This document shows, piece after piece, positions 1-8,421 of a DNA stretch of 64,000 nt. Under the pieces are notes generated by a model. The model ran no database searches. It worked only from the letters and a program-made list of their open reading frames with translations, and was not told where the DNA came from. Each line of letters opens with the position of its first letter. The stretch's first letter is position 1. The DNA comes from Rhizobium sp. BK399 (GTDB taxonomy: Bacteria > Pseudomonadota > Alphaproteobacteria > Rhizobiales > Rhizobiaceae), in contig NZ_JACIAH010000019.1 of the NCBI RefSeq assembly GCF_014194695.1, positions 1-64,000 of the forward strand, given 5' to 3'. A program made the translations under genes and the position numbers.

Positions 1-174
1 CAGCCCTACTACCTCGCCTCCCTGTCGCTTAACGACCAGAACCTCCTCAAGGACAACAAGCTCATCCCCGGAATGCCCGTCGAGGTCTTCGTCCAAACCG
101 CCGAGCGAACCGCCCTCTCATACCTCCTCAAACCATTCACCGACCAAATGATGAAGGCATTCAGAGAGGAATAG
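1..174 (+). CDS. prsE: HlyD-family type I secretion adaptor, C-terminal end (partial)
   Basis: The window opens inside a reading frame that runs from base 1 to a TAG at 172-174, giving 57 residues. The tail carries the L-I-P-G-M-P-V-E-V-F-V signature of the last beta strand in HlyD/PrsE membrane-fusion proteins, followed by the usual short C-terminal helix containing a YLLKPF motif. In rhizobia PrsE works with the PrsD ATPase to export glycanases and adhesins through an outer-membrane channel. The rest of the gene lies left of the window. The family call is firm; the symbol prsE rests on resemblance to the rhizobial version. Confidence 0.75.
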   Translation, partial: QPYYLASLSLNDQNLLKDNKLIPGMPVEVFVQTAERTALSYLLKPFTDQMMKAFREE

Positions 175-579
175 CCGGACCAACAACCAGACCGAGCCCT
201 GCAGGTACATCGGACCGGCAACGGTTACTGATGCCGCAACCGCACTGCATGATTTTTTTTAAAAAGCTAACTGGAGTAGATCACGACTGCCTTGCAGGGG
301 ATGGATCAGTCGCTATCGCGCAAATGAGCGATGGAGATCTCGGCCGGTGCTCGGGCTTGTCGGCGGCAGCGGGGGCCTTTCAGTATATTATATCGGCCGC
401 CTTGTGCCTGAGGTCACCGGCTTCATGCTGATCGATGCAGCGATCGCTCGTGACTGGGAGGTTTTCGGCGATGCGTTGAATCATCTCATCCTGCCCGCCA
501 GCACGCCCGGTCAGGAAGCTTGCCGAAATACGGCAGAACAGTCTTGTCGAGACCCTCGTAGTCAATCAGGTAACGAAGC
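175..579. other. Non-coding or degenerate stretch after prsE
   Basis: About 400 bases without a convincing gene. It contains a T-run near 247-254 soon after the secretion gene, which could contribute to termination, and short open frames on both strands that resemble no family I know. Given the transposase remnant and broken dehydrogenase that follow, it is probably decayed sequence. Confidence 0.4.
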
Positions 580-717
580 GCCTCCGGCCTTGGCCAGGCG
601 ATCGCTATCGCCTTGGCTGCGGCCGGTGACTCGATCGTCGCAGTCGGCCGCTCGGCGATGGACGAAACCGAGGCTGCAGTGCGCCAAGCCGGCGCATTCT
701 TCCACGCAACGACCGTC
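580..717 (+). pseudogene. kduD: KduD-like short-chain dehydrogenase, N-terminal fragment
   Basis: One frame encodes the start of a Rossmann fold: an A-S-G-L-G-Q-A-I-A-I-A-L glycine motif, then A-V-G-R-S and a D-E-T-E-A-A-V helix, as in 2-dehydro-3-deoxy-D-gluconate 5-dehydrogenase (KduD). There is no start codon in frame; a TAA occurs just upstream, so the 5' end is also damaged. The matching C-terminal piece lies at 1115-1339, on the other side of an IS30-type remnant, so the gene was interrupted and has lost its middle. KduD acts in pectin/uronate breakdown. Confidence 0.6.
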
Positions 718-722
718 AGTCA

Positions 723-1114
723 CGTCCGGTCATGGACGGCCTCATACAGGCCCTCAAGGCCCTACCCCATCTAGCCCGTCGCTCGATCACCTTCGACCGT
801 GGCACGGAGTTTACGGATTGGCCGTATCTTCAGGCGAGCATCGGCACCCAAACCTGGTTCTGCGGCCCGCAATCGCCGTGGCAGAAAGGCACCGTCGAGA
901 ATACCAATGGCCGCGACCGGAAATGGCTTTCGAGAGAGGTCGATCCATTATCGGTCACAGATGCCGATCTTATCGAGATCTGCAACCGGCTCAACGCAAC
1001 ACCCCGCAAATGCCTTGGCTATAGAACCCCGGCCGAAGTCTTCCGCAAGAAACTGCTCGCGCAGATCAGACATGCCGGCTAGCTTGATGAGCCACAAAAG
1101 TCGCGGTTCAGCAT
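723..1114 (+). mobile_element. IS30-family transposase remnant (C-terminal part)
   Basis: The frame 732-1082 gives 116 residues typical of the end of IS30-type transposases. They include F-D-R-G-T-E-F with the second catalytic Asp, and S-P-W-Q-K-G-T-V-E-N-T-N-G with the catalytic Glu. A C-terminal NATPRKCLGYRTPAEVF block follows. The N-terminal DNA-binding domain and the first catalytic Asp are missing, so it cannot be an active transposase. It sits inside the kduD-like gene. The last bases, about 1083-1114, should hold the right inverted repeat, but the left end is gone. Confidence 0.8.
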
Positions 1115-1339
1115 GAACTCACAGTCAATGCCATTGCGCCAGGCTATTTTGTCACGAACAACACGACAGCTCTGCGCGAGGATCCTGACCGCAGCGCTGG
1201 CATCCTTGCCCGCATCCCTGCCGGTCACTGGGGAGATCCCGCGCAACTCGGGGGCGCAGCAGTCTTCCTGGCGTCCAAGGCTTGCGACTATGTCCACGGC
1301 ATAGTCCTACCAGTCGATGGCGGATGGCTGGCGCGGTAG
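1115..1339 (+). pseudogene. kduD: KduD-like short-chain dehydrogenase, C-terminal fragment
   Basis: This frame encodes the end of a classical SDR: V-N-A-I-A-P-G-Y-F-V-T-N-N-T, I-L-A-R-I-P-A-G-H-W-G and G-G-A-A-V-F-L-A-S, ending at D-G-G-W-L-A-R and TAG 1337-1339. The pattern is that of KduD. The catalytic Ser-Tyr-Lys centre is absent from both fragments, so the gene is dead. Together with 580-717 it marks the insertion and subsequent deletion caused by the IS30-type element. Confidence 0.7.
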
Positions 1340-1483
1340 TTCCATTTGTACGGCGACGACGCGCACAAGTGTTAAAAAAGACACGCTAGCGAACATTCGG
1401 CGACGGCCGCCCTCGCATCGGCTTTGCCTTTCAATTAGGGCATGCTTAATTACCGTCGTTAGACATCATTTTTCCTGGAACTC

Positions 1484-1510
1484 GGCCCACACCTCCCGTG
1501 GGCCTTTTTT
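1484..1510 (+). terminator. Rho-independent terminator with CCTCCC loop
   Basis: GGCCCAC (1484-1490) pairs with GTGGGCC (1498-1504) around the loop ACCTCCC, and six T residues follow directly. This is a textbook intrinsic terminator. The loop is complementary to a Shine-Dalgarno sequence, a feature of some alphaproteobacterial small RNAs, so the 1340-1510 stretch might encode a short sRNA rather than only the end of the dead dehydrogenase gene. No clear promoter was recognised. Confidence 0.7.
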
Positions 1511-1728
1511 GTGTCCGGGTAGGAAGCTCCTTCAGACTTCGCTCGAACCCAATTATTCAATGAGAGCAGGAAGGAAACGACGGTCGATATGGAAGCGCAG
1601 GCTTCGGGTGCAGTTTTTTTGGAAAGCGCGCCAAAAAGCGCCGCACCACGCCTAACCGCACTACGGCCTTGGCGTCGGGGGACATCCGGTCACGCCACAG
1701 ATGAAAAGAACGGCGAGACCTTCCGATA

Positions 1729-2172
1729 TAAGGGTCTCCCCCACATCTCGGTCGTCCACTTCCAGCCGACCGCAACTCTGACCGTAGTAACGCGGCGGGA
1801 ATGGTTCTGGATGGCGGGGTACGCGATACCGCCGACATCGTCTCCCTCGGCTTCCCCACCTATTGCCTCGGGCCGGCCGCGCCCGCCAATCTGGTGGCGC
1901 ATCATGCTTCGGACATGAACCAGCCGATTGTATGCGGTGGCGTTGCCGTCTATCCGGGCGACATCATCTTCGGCGACAGTGAGGCCGTGATCGTTATTCC
2001 GAAGGAGTACGTCGACGAAATCGCCGACGAGGCGATCGCGATGGAAGAGCAGGAAGAGTTCCTGAAAACGGAAATTGAATCCGGACGTGCGACGCTCGAC
2101 GTCCATCCTCCTAATGAAGAAACGCTTGCCCGCTATGCGGAATGGAGCAAAGCCCGGACCGTCGAGAGCTGA
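1729..2172 (+). pseudogene. RraA-like aldolase/demethylmenaquinone methyltransferase-like protein, truncated
   Basis: The last 123 codons (from ATG 1801) match the C-terminal half of the RraA/HMG-aldolase family. V-L-D-G-G-V-R-D carries the conserved Arg-Asp pair, then G-F-P-T-Y-C-L-G-P and G-D-I-I-F-G-D-S-E-A-V-I-V-I-P. The family is normally 200-230 residues, and the upstream frame back to a TAA near 1729 does not resemble its N-terminal half. The gene is therefore 5'-truncated and probably non-functional. A protein started at 1801 would lack half of the fold. Confidence 0.65.
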
Positions 2173-2305
2173 TTGTCGGAATTCGGGCGTCGCGCGATTT
2201 CGCGCCGACGCATCCCTTGAGACCGATACCTTTTCCGCGGACCATCGTGAGCAGCCGCTCCTCCTTGGCGGTCGCCGGCATCAGCCCGATTTATGTTGCC
2301 TGCAC

Positions 2306-3766
2306 TCAGTCGCAGACTGCTTCCGCCTCGATTTCAACCTCGTAGTCCCCGATCAGGTTTCCGGCCTCGATGAGCGTATTGGCGGGCAGGATGGATGAAA
2401 AGGCACGGCCATGGGCCCGGGAAACGGGTTCCCACTGGTTTGCGTCGCGCAGATAGATACGGGTGCGGATGACGTCTTCTATACTGCCGCCAAGGGCCGA
2501 AATGGAGGCTGCGATCTTGTCGAGAACGTAAGTGGCCTGCGCACCGGCATCGCCGGGTGCGACGCAGCGGTCCGCGCCATGGGTCGCGGTGGTGCCGGAG
2601 ACGAGGATACGGTTGCCGATCCGGACGGCGCGGCTATAGCCGGCGATCGGCTCCCAGATGCTGCCGGACGAGACGCGCGAGCGGCCTGGACGACCGGGCA
2701 CGGCCTGAGCGGTGTAGATAGATGGAATGGCATCGAGATGGTGACTGAGGTCGCCGGATGCGGTGAGGAACGGCGGCTTGCGGTATTCGTCGCCGCAGTC
2801 GCCGGGAATGGGTTGCGTCTTGGCGAAGGCGGCGTTCAACGCCAGGTGATCCTCTTCCTCGAGCGCGAAGGAGAAGACGTTCAGGTTGTCGCCGCGATGC
2901 TCGTTCTCACCGATCCGCGCGCCGACGATGGTTGCGGCGACCGCATCGTGTTCCAGAACCCAGCGGCTCGCGACGTTGGAAATCGAGACGCCATGCGTAG
3001 CCGCGATGGTTGCGGCGGCATTGAGAATGCCTTGGAAGGCCTCCCAGCCGCCGGCGGTATCGATGAAGCGCTTGTACTTCGAGCGGCTCCAATCGGCGAT
3101 CGACGTCGGTTCCGGCTTGTTGAGCCACTTCTCCGAGAGAAGTCCGCCGCAGAGCGTCCCATAGGCAAGAAGCTTGACGCCGCTCTCCGCGCAAAGCTTT
3201 GAAAGCGCACCGGCGGCGCGGCGGTCGACCAGGGAGAACGAAACCTGATTGCTGGCGATCTCGATGCCATCGGCGAGCGCCAGCGCCAGATGCCCGGCGT
3301 CGAAGTTGGTGAGGCCGAGCGAGCCGATCAGGCCTTCATCGCGCAGGCGCTGCATCTCGTGCAGGGCGTCGAGCCATGCGGGATGCTCGAAGCTCCACCA
3401 GTGGAATTGCAGGAGATCCACCTTGTCGACGCCAAGCCGCGTCAGCCGTTCCTCAACGCCGCGACGCACGACATCAGCCGTCATCGGTCCCGGTTCCGGG
3501 CACCACTTCGTGAAGGCAATGGGCCGCTGGCCATTGTGATAGCGCGACAGCAGTCGCCCTGTGATCAACTCCGCCGAACCGTAGTGATCGGCCATGTCGA
3601 ACGTGTCGAAGCCGTCGCGCGCATAGGCCTGCAGCACATTGGCGCCCTTGTCGGGATCGATCACCGTGCCGTTCTTCTCGATGTCGGCCACTTGCCAGAG
3701 TCCGCAAACGATGCGGCTGATGGAGAGATCCTTGGTGAGCGCTATGCGTGGGGGCGTGGGGGACAT
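2306..3766 (-). CDS. Aldo/keto reductase fused to a RidA/YjgF-type domain
   Basis: The 486-residue protein has two parts. Residues 1 to about 330 form an aldo/keto reductase barrel with an intact catalytic tetrad: Asp57, Tyr62, Lys87 and His122 in a Q-F-H-W-W motif. Residues from about 350 to the end form a RidA-like domain, with S-G-T-T-A and a terminal E-I-E-A-E-A strand. RidA proteins hydrolyse reactive enamine/imine intermediates, so the fusion suggests reduction of a carbonyl linked to handling of an imine-type intermediate; the substrate is unknown. It is the last gene of a leftward operon, starting 4 bases after the livM-like stop, with an AGGGAA ribosome site. A second, unfused reductase of the same H-W-W type is at 8411-9484. 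Confidence 0.85.
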   Translation of the reverse strand: MSPTPPRIALTKDLSISRIVCGLWQVADIEKNGTVIDPDKGANVLQAYARDGFDTFDMADHYGSAELITGRLLSRYHNGQRPIAFTKWCPEPGPMTADVVRRGVEERLTRLGVDKVDLLQFHWWSFEHPAWLDALHEMQRLRDEGLIGSLGLTNFDAGHLALALADGIEIASNQVSFSLVDRRAAGALSKLCAESGVKLLAYGTLCGGLLSEKWLNKPEPTSIADWSRSKYKRFIDTAGGWEAFQGILNAAATIAATHGVSISNVASRWVLEHDAVAATIVGARIGENEHRGDNLNVFSFALEEEDHLALNAAFAKTQPIPGDCGDEYRKPPFLTASGDLSHHLDAIPSIYTAQAVPGRPGRSRVSSGSIWEPIAGYSRAVRIGNRILVSGTTATHGADRCVAPGDAGAQATYVLDKIAASISALGGSIEDVIRTRIYLRDANQWEPVSRAHGRAFSSILPANTLIEAGNLIGDYEVEIEAEAVCD

Positions 3767-3770
3767 GCTT

Positions 3771-4742
3771 CTATTCCCTGAATGTCTGTTTTCGCTTGCT
3801 GGTCAGCGAGGCCAGCGTATTGGAAGCGCCGAGGATGCCGCGTGGGCGCAGGAGCAGGATGAGGCAGAGCCCGACGCCGATCATGACGATCTGCATCGAT
3901 GCCGCGCGGGCCTGCTGTTCGGGCGGTACGAGCGCGGAGACGGCGGCGGCCGACAGCGCCCAAAGACCCCAGACCAGCACCGCGCCGAGAATGGCGCCGC
4001 GATTGTTGCCGGAGCCGCCAACGATCAGCATCGCCCATACCTGGAAGGTCAGGATCGGCAGATAATTGTCTGGCGCGATAAAGCCGATGAAATGTCCTTG
4101 CGCCGCGCCTGCCAGCCCCATGATGGCGCCGCCGATGGTGAAGGCCTGCAGGCGAAAGCGGATCGGCCGTTTGCCGAGCGCCTGTGCCGCGTTCTCATCT
4201 TCGCGGATGGCGCGCAGCACGCGGCCCCAGGGACTCTTGGCGAGATGCTGGAGCGCCAGATAGAGCGCCAGCACGACGGCCGCCATCAGCGCGAGATTGG
4301 AAAGGGAAAATACCAGCGGATCAGCGGCAAGGTTTCCGAACGGGCGCGGAATGAAGCCGATGCCGAAGGCGCCGCCGGTCAGCGGCTGCAGGTTGAGAAC
4401 GCAAAGCTGCACCGTGACCGCAACGCCGAAGGTAGCAATGGCGAGGTAATCGGATCGCAGCCGAATGGTCAGCGCGCCGACCAGCCAGGCGGCAAGGCCG
4501 GCGAACAGCGCGCCGCCGAGCCAGCCAATGGCGATCGGCATGTCGAAGCCGCCGAAGCGGCCGGGCGCATCCGGCGTCGTCAATAGCGCCGACACGTAAG
4601 CGCCGATCGCGACGAAGGCGGCGATGCCGACGTTGAAGAGGCCGGTCTGGCCCCATTGGACATTAAGCCCGAGGCACATGATGGCATAGGTCAGCGCCAT
4701 CGTGAGAAAGAAGGCGGCGTAGGCGATCAGATCAAGGCTCAT
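3771..4742 (-). CDS. Branched-chain amino acid-type ABC transporter permease (LivM-like)
   Basis: A polytopic membrane protein of 323 residues with the LivM hallmarks: M-C-L-G-L-N-V-Q-W-G-Q-T-G-L-F-N-V-G near the N-terminus, the cytoplasmic R-A-I-R-E-D-E-N-A-A loop that contacts the ATPases, and a terminal L-L-L-R-P-R-G-I-L-G. The start at 4742 is preferred because the ATG overlaps the stop of the upstream permease (ATGA). The frame remains open further upstream, but that part reads as the neighbour's shadow. With 4739-5650 it forms the channel of the importer. Confidence 0.9.
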   Translation of the reverse strand: MSLDLIAYAAFFLTMALTYAIMCLGLNVQWGQTGLFNVGIAAFVAIGAYVSALLTTPDAPGRFGGFDMPIAIGWLGGALFAGLAAWLVGALTIRLRSDYLAIATFGVAVTVQLCVLNLQPLTGGAFGIGFIPRPFGNLAADPLVFSLSNLALMAAVVLALYLALQHLAKSPWGRVLRAIREDENAAQALGKRPIRFRLQAFTIGGAIMGLAGAAQGHFIGFIAPDNYLPILTFQVWAMLIVGGSGNNRGAILGAVLVWGLWALSAAAVSALVPPEQQARAASMQIVMIGVGLCLILLLRPRGILGASNTLASLTSKRKQTFRE

Positions 4743-5650
4743 GCCGCTCTCCCGAACAGGCCGCGCGGGCGAAGAAGCAAGACCGCCACGATGATGACGA
4801 AGGAAACAGCCGCACGCCACTCCGCGCCGACGATCTGCACGGCGGCAGCCTCCGACAGGCCGACGATCAATCCGGCGATCATCGCGCCCGGCACGCTGCC
4901 GATCCCACCAAGGATCGCGGCTGCAAACAGCGGCAGCAGCAGGTCATGGCCAAGATAGGGGCGGATCTGCACAAGCAGCCCGGTCATGATGCCGGCGATG
5001 CAGGCAAGGGCAGCGCCGACGAACCAGACGACGCGGATCACGCGGCGCACATCCACGCCAGCAATGCCCGCCAGAGCCGGGTTTTCGCTAACAGCGCGCA
5101 TCGAGCGGCCGATATCGGTCCGGGTCATCAGCAGGTGGATGGCGACGACCGCCACCAGTGACAGGCCGAGCGACAGGAGCTGATCGGGCGTGGCGCGCAG
5201 GCCGCCGCCGATCTTCACGGCGATCTGCAATGCCTTGGTGTAATAGACGGGCTTGGAGGTGAAGATGAATTCGAGCAGGCTGCGCAGCGCAAGCGAGGCG
5301 CCGAAGCTCGCCATGACGAGGATGATGATCGCGCCGCCGCGCGCTCGCAGGCGGGCGAACAGCACCGCATCGACGGCCAGCGCCAGCAAGCCTGTGAGCA
5401 GGATCGCGATCACGGCTGCAAGCGGCAGCGACCAGCCAAAGGAGAAGGGGCCGATCGGCTTCGTCAGCGTGGTCGACAAGAGCCCCATGCCGCCGCTGAC
5501 GGCGAGCGCCAGATAGGCGCCCCAGGACAGCATCTCGCCATGGGCGAAATTGGCAAAGCGCAGGATCGAATAGGTGAGCGTCACGCCTATAGCGCCAAGG
5601 CCGATCATGGCGCCGGCAATCAGGCCATCCATGAGAAATTGCGGGTTCAT
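4739..5650 (-). CDS. Branched-chain amino acid-type ABC transporter permease (LivH-like)
   Basis: A 303-residue inner-membrane permease starting M-N-P-Q-F-L-M-D-G-L-I-A-G-A, typical of LivH. It has the conserved G-E-M-L-S-W-G-A-Y segment after helix 2, the E-N-P-A-L-A-G-I-A-G ATPase-contact loop, and L-L-L-R-P-R-G-L-F-G at the end. Start and stop overlap both neighbours by ATGA, so translation of the operon is coupled. The imported compound is not defined by the sequence. Confidence 0.9.
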   Translation of the reverse strand: MNPQFLMDGLIAGAMIGLGAIGVTLTYSILRFANFAHGEMLSWGAYLALAVSGGMGLLSTTLTKPIGPFSFGWSLPLAAVIAILLTGLLALAVDAVLFARLRARGGAIIILVMASFGASLALRSLLEFIFTSKPVYYTKALQIAVKIGGGLRATPDQLLSLGLSLVAVVAIHLLMTRTDIGRSMRAVSENPALAGIAGVDVRRVIRVVWFVGAALACIAGIMTGLLVQIRPYLGHDLLLPLFAAAILGGIGSVPGAMIAGLIVGLSEAAAVQIVGAEWRAAVSFVIIVAVLLLRPRGLFGRAA

Positions 5651-6387
5651 GGTGCCTCCGACGCTTGCGTGGCGGTGCCGAGATAGAGCTTGGCGATCAG
5701 CGGGTCGCCGAGCAGCGAGGCGGCCTCGCCCTCGTGCCTGATCCTGCCTTCGACAAGGATGACGGCGCGGCTGGCGATCGCCAGCGCCGCCTTGATGTTC
5801 TGCTCAACGAGAATGACGGTAACGCCGCCGGCGTTAATCTCCTTCAGCATCGAAAACACCTCGCCGACGATCCTCGGTGACAGGCCGGCCGAGGGCTCGT
5901 CGAGGATGAGCACGGAGGGATCGACGATCAGTGCGCGGGCGACTGCCAGCATCTGCCGCTGCCCGCCCGACAGCGCCCCGGCAAGGCGCGAAGGCTTGCT
6001 GGCGAGGTCAGGAAAGCAACGGTAGAGCGCGGCAATCTGTTCGGAGCGCTGCGGCTTCGGCAGGACAGCGGCAGCAAGCTGCAGGTTTTCGTGAATGGTC
6101 AGCGTCGCGAAGATGTTTTCGGTCTGCGGCACGAAGGCAAGGCCTTCGCCGATCTTGCGGTGAGATGCGACGCGGGTGATCTCCCGCTCCCCGAGCATCA
6201 CGCTTCCTGAGTGGATCGGCACCACGCCGGCGATCGCCTTGACGAAGGTCGACTTCCCGGCGCCGTTCGGTCCGAGCAGCACCAGCAGCTCGCCCGGCGC
6301 CACCGAGAGATCGACGCCGCGCACGATCGGCAGGTCGGGTTCGTATCCGGCGATCAGCGCATGGGTTTGAAGCGCTGTCGCTGTCAT
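5647..6387 (-). CDS. ABC transporter ATP-binding protein (LivF-like)
   Basis: A 246-residue single ATPase domain with Walker A G-P-N-G-A-G-K-S-T, signature L-S-G-G-Q-R-Q and Walker B V-L-I-L-D-E-P-S-A-G-L-S-P, the LivF form. The I-L-V-E-Q-N-I-K switch region is present. It overlaps livG-like and livH-like genes by four bases each. It should pair with the LivG-like protein to drive the importer. Confidence 0.9.
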   Translation of the reverse strand: MTATALQTHALIAGYEPDLPIVRGVDLSVAPGELLVLLGPNGAGKSTFVKAIAGVVPIHSGSVMLGEREITRVASHRKIGEGLAFVPQTENIFATLTIHENLQLAAAVLPKPQRSEQIAALYRCFPDLASKPSRLAGALSGGQRQMLAVARALIVDPSVLILDEPSAGLSPRIVGEVFSMLKEINAGGVTVILVEQNIKAALAIASRAVILVEGRIRHEGEAASLLGDPLIAKLYLGTATQASEAP

Positions 6388-7193
6388 GCCGCCGCTCCGA
6401 GATAGGCTTCGATCACATCGGGATTGGAGGCGACGTCCGCCGGCGTGCCCTCGGCCAGCGGCTTGCCGAGCGCCATGGCGACGACGCGGGAGCAGAGCCG
6501 CGACACCATGTCCATATTGTGCTCGATCAGCAAGATCGACTTGCCCTGCGCATTGAGATCCAGCACGCGTTCCATGATCGTCTCCAAGAGCGCCGGGTTG
6601 ACGCCCGCCGCCGGCTCGTCGAGCAGGATCGCTTGCGGATCGGCCATCAGGATGCGTGCGAGCTCGAGCAGCTTGCGCTGGCCGCCCGACAGCACCTTTG
6701 CGGGCTGTCCCTCAAGGCCGGACAAGGTGACGAACTCCAGCAGCGCGCGCGCCTTCTCAATCGCCAGCCGCTCCTGCTGCCTGACATGGCCGAAGCGCAG
6801 GAAGTTGGCGACCAACCGCTCGCCGTCCTGCGCCTGTGCGCCGACGAGCACGTTTTCGAGCACGGTCATCTCAAGAAAGGGCTTCGGGATCTGGAAGGTA
6901 CGGCCGACACCGCGACCAATTCGTCGTTCCGGGCTTTCCTGCGACACCTCGCGACCACCGATCCAGATTTCGCCCGACGTCGGCTTGAGACTACCGGCGA
7001 TCAGATTGAACAGCGTTGTCTTGCCGGCCCCATTCGGGCCGATGAGGCCGACCATTTCGCCTTCGCCGAGCCTGAGCGACATGCCGCCGACGGCCACGTT
7101 GCCCTGAAACGACTTCATTAGTTCGCGCGCGTCGATCACGGCTCTCGCGGATTCTGCCGCTTTCTTTGGGGCGTCTGGCATTGGCAAGGGCAT
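6384..7193 (-). CDS. ABC transporter ATP-binding protein (LivG-like)
   Basis: A 269-residue ATPase with Walker A G-P-N-G-A-G-K-T-T-L-F-N, the G-R-T-F-Q-I-P-K motif typical of LivG, signature L-S-G-G-Q-R-K and Walker B A-I-L-L-D-E-P-A-A-G-V-N-P. It is the first gene of the leftward operon. I chose ATG 7193; an upstream in-frame TTG at 7235 is possible but would place the start inside the palindrome at 7226-7237. The divergent GntR gene begins 99 bases away. Confidence 0.88.
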   Translation of the reverse strand: MPLPMPDAPKKAAESARAVIDARELMKSFQGNVAVGGMSLRLGEGEMVGLIGPNGAGKTTLFNLIAGSLKPTSGEIWIGGREVSQESPERRIGRGVGRTFQIPKPFLEMTVLENVLVGAQAQDGERLVANFLRFGHVRQQERLAIEKARALLEFVTLSGLEGQPAKVLSGGQRKLLELARILMADPQAILLDEPAAGVNPALLETIMERVLDLNAQGKSILLIEHNMDMVSRLCSRVVAMALGKPLAEGTPADVASNPDVIEAYLGAAA

Positions 7194-7225
7194 GGAGAAA
7201 GAAGTCTCTTGATTTGATCGGTGAT

Positions 7226-7237
7226 GTTTGATCAAAC
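7226..7237. promoter_or_regulatory. Palindromic operator candidate for the divergent GntR regulator
   Basis: GTTTGATCAAAC is a perfect 12-base palindrome in the intergenic gap between the livG-like gene (leftward) and the gntR gene (rightward). GntR/FCD proteins bind short palindromes in such gaps, so this is a likely autoregulatory and operon operator. Binding is inferred from position only. Confidence 0.5.
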
Positions 7238-7292
7238 TTTACCCCATGTTTAAAAGCAACCGAAAAAACGGGCCTTCCACGGACCAGGCTCA

Positions 7293-8078
7293 ATGGTAGT
7301 CCAGACGGGGGTAGTACCGTCTGCAGGAGCCCAGGCGAGGAAGCCCGCCGATGGCGGTCACTACCGCGACGACGCGCTCGCTCCGGTCGGGCGCGAGACG
7401 CTGCAGGACCGCGTCTACTCGCAGCTCCGGAACTCGCTGATCAACGGCATGTTCGATGCAGGCGATGTTTTGCGCATCGTCGATCTCGCCGAGCGGCTGC
7501 AGACCAGCACTATGCCGGTGCGCGAGGCGCTTGGGCGCCTCGTGTCCGAACAGGCGCTGGAATCGCTGCCCAATCGCTCGGTGCGCGTGCCGCTCATCAC
7601 CCGTGAACGTCTCGACGATCTCGCCCGCGCCCGCATCTTGATCGAGGGCCAGATGGTTGCGCTGGCGTTGCCCAGTCTGATGGATGACGACTTTGCCGTG
7701 CTGAAGCAGATCAATGTCGATTGCGATCTCGCTTTCGAGCAGCATGGCAAGGATATTGGCCATGTCACATCAGCGCTGAACCAGCAGTTTCATTTCCACA
7801 TCTATCATGCAGCGCGCTCGCAGGTGCTGATCCCGATCGTCGAGAGCCTGTGGCTGCAATCGGGCGCAATAATCCGCAAGGCCGCGCATATTCATGACGA
7901 ACAGGGCGGACTTGCCGCCACCAATCATCACTGGGCGCTGATCGATGCGCTCGAAAAGCGCGATGTCGAGGCCGCGATGCGATCGCTTTCCAACGACATC
8001 AGCCGCTCCTTCGATCTGATCCGCGGGCGGCTGGACGCCGAACCTGAAGATGGCGCGCCGGGAGACCATCATGGCTGA
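7293..8078 (+). CDS. GntR-family transcriptional regulator (FCD subfamily)
   Basis: The 261-residue protein has an N-terminal winged helix with Y-S-Q-L-R-N-S-L-I-N-G-M-F and T-S-T-M-P-V-R-E-A-L-G-R-L (about residues 38-100). A C-terminal all-helical FCD ligand-binding domain follows, with H-F-H-I-Y-H-A and an H-H-W metal-ligand region. It heads the rightward arm, divergent from the liv-like operon, and probably controls both arms through the palindrome at 7226-7237. Its last bases overlap the next gene. The effector is unknown, presumably the transported compound or a product. Confidence 0.88.
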   Translation: MVVQTGVVPSAGAQARKPADGGHYRDDALAPVGRETLQDRVYSQLRNSLINGMFDAGDVLRIVDLAERLQTSTMPVREALGRLVSEQALESLPNRSVRVPLITRERLDDLARARILIEGQMVALALPSLMDDDFAVLKQINVDCDLAFEQHGKDIGHVTSALNQQFHFHIYHAARSQVLIPIVESLWLQSGAIIRKAAHIHDEQGGLAATNHHWALIDALEKRDVEAAMRSLSNDISRSFDLIRGRLDAEPEDGAPGDHHG

Positions 8079-8421
8079 ACCCATCGACGACGGCTTCGAC
8101 CTTTTTGATCTGAGGGTCGACGTGATCATTCCCGAAGGAGGCGCGGTCTATTGCGGCGCCAAGCCGGGCGACCATTTCGAGCTCAAAGGCGAGATGCTGC
8201 ACCTGCCACAGGGGCAGGGGATTTCGATCTACTCGCTCTCCTCCGTGCTGCCGCTGCTCGCGGCCAAGCAGCGTCCGACAGATCGCAACGACTGGATGAC
8301 GACGGACGCCGACATCGCTTGCCCGGATCCCAATTGCTCGACACGGCTCAGGATCACCCGCACGGGCCTGCGCCGTTTCAGCCATGCCGCCACCACGGCG
8401 GTTCCCTTGAATGACGAATAG
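8071..8421 (+). CDS. TIGR04076 family small protein
   Basis: A 116-residue protein (start at 8071, preceded by GGGAG; an upstream ATG at 8050 is less well placed). It shows the family pattern I recall for TIGR04076: an early G-D-H-F-E-L segment, then G-I-S-I-Y-S-L-S-S-V-L-P-L-L-A-A-K-Q, a D-W-M-T-T-D-A-D-I-A-C-P-D-P block and a cysteine pair (C-P-D-P-N-C). The family has no established function. It lies between the regulator and an aldo/keto reductase with overlapping ends, so it probably belongs to the same pathway. Confidence 0.65.
   Translation: MAEPIDDGFDLFDLRVDVIIPEGGAVYCGAKPGDHFELKGEMLHLPQGQGISIYSLSSVLPLLAAKQRPTDRNDWMTTDADIACPDPNCSTRLRITRTGLRRFSHAATTAVPLNDE

Noticed and set aside
4743..4820. 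Upstream extension of the livM-like gene
   Set aside because: The extra residues are Arg/Pro-rich shadow of livH; the ATGA overlap at 4742 is the natural start.
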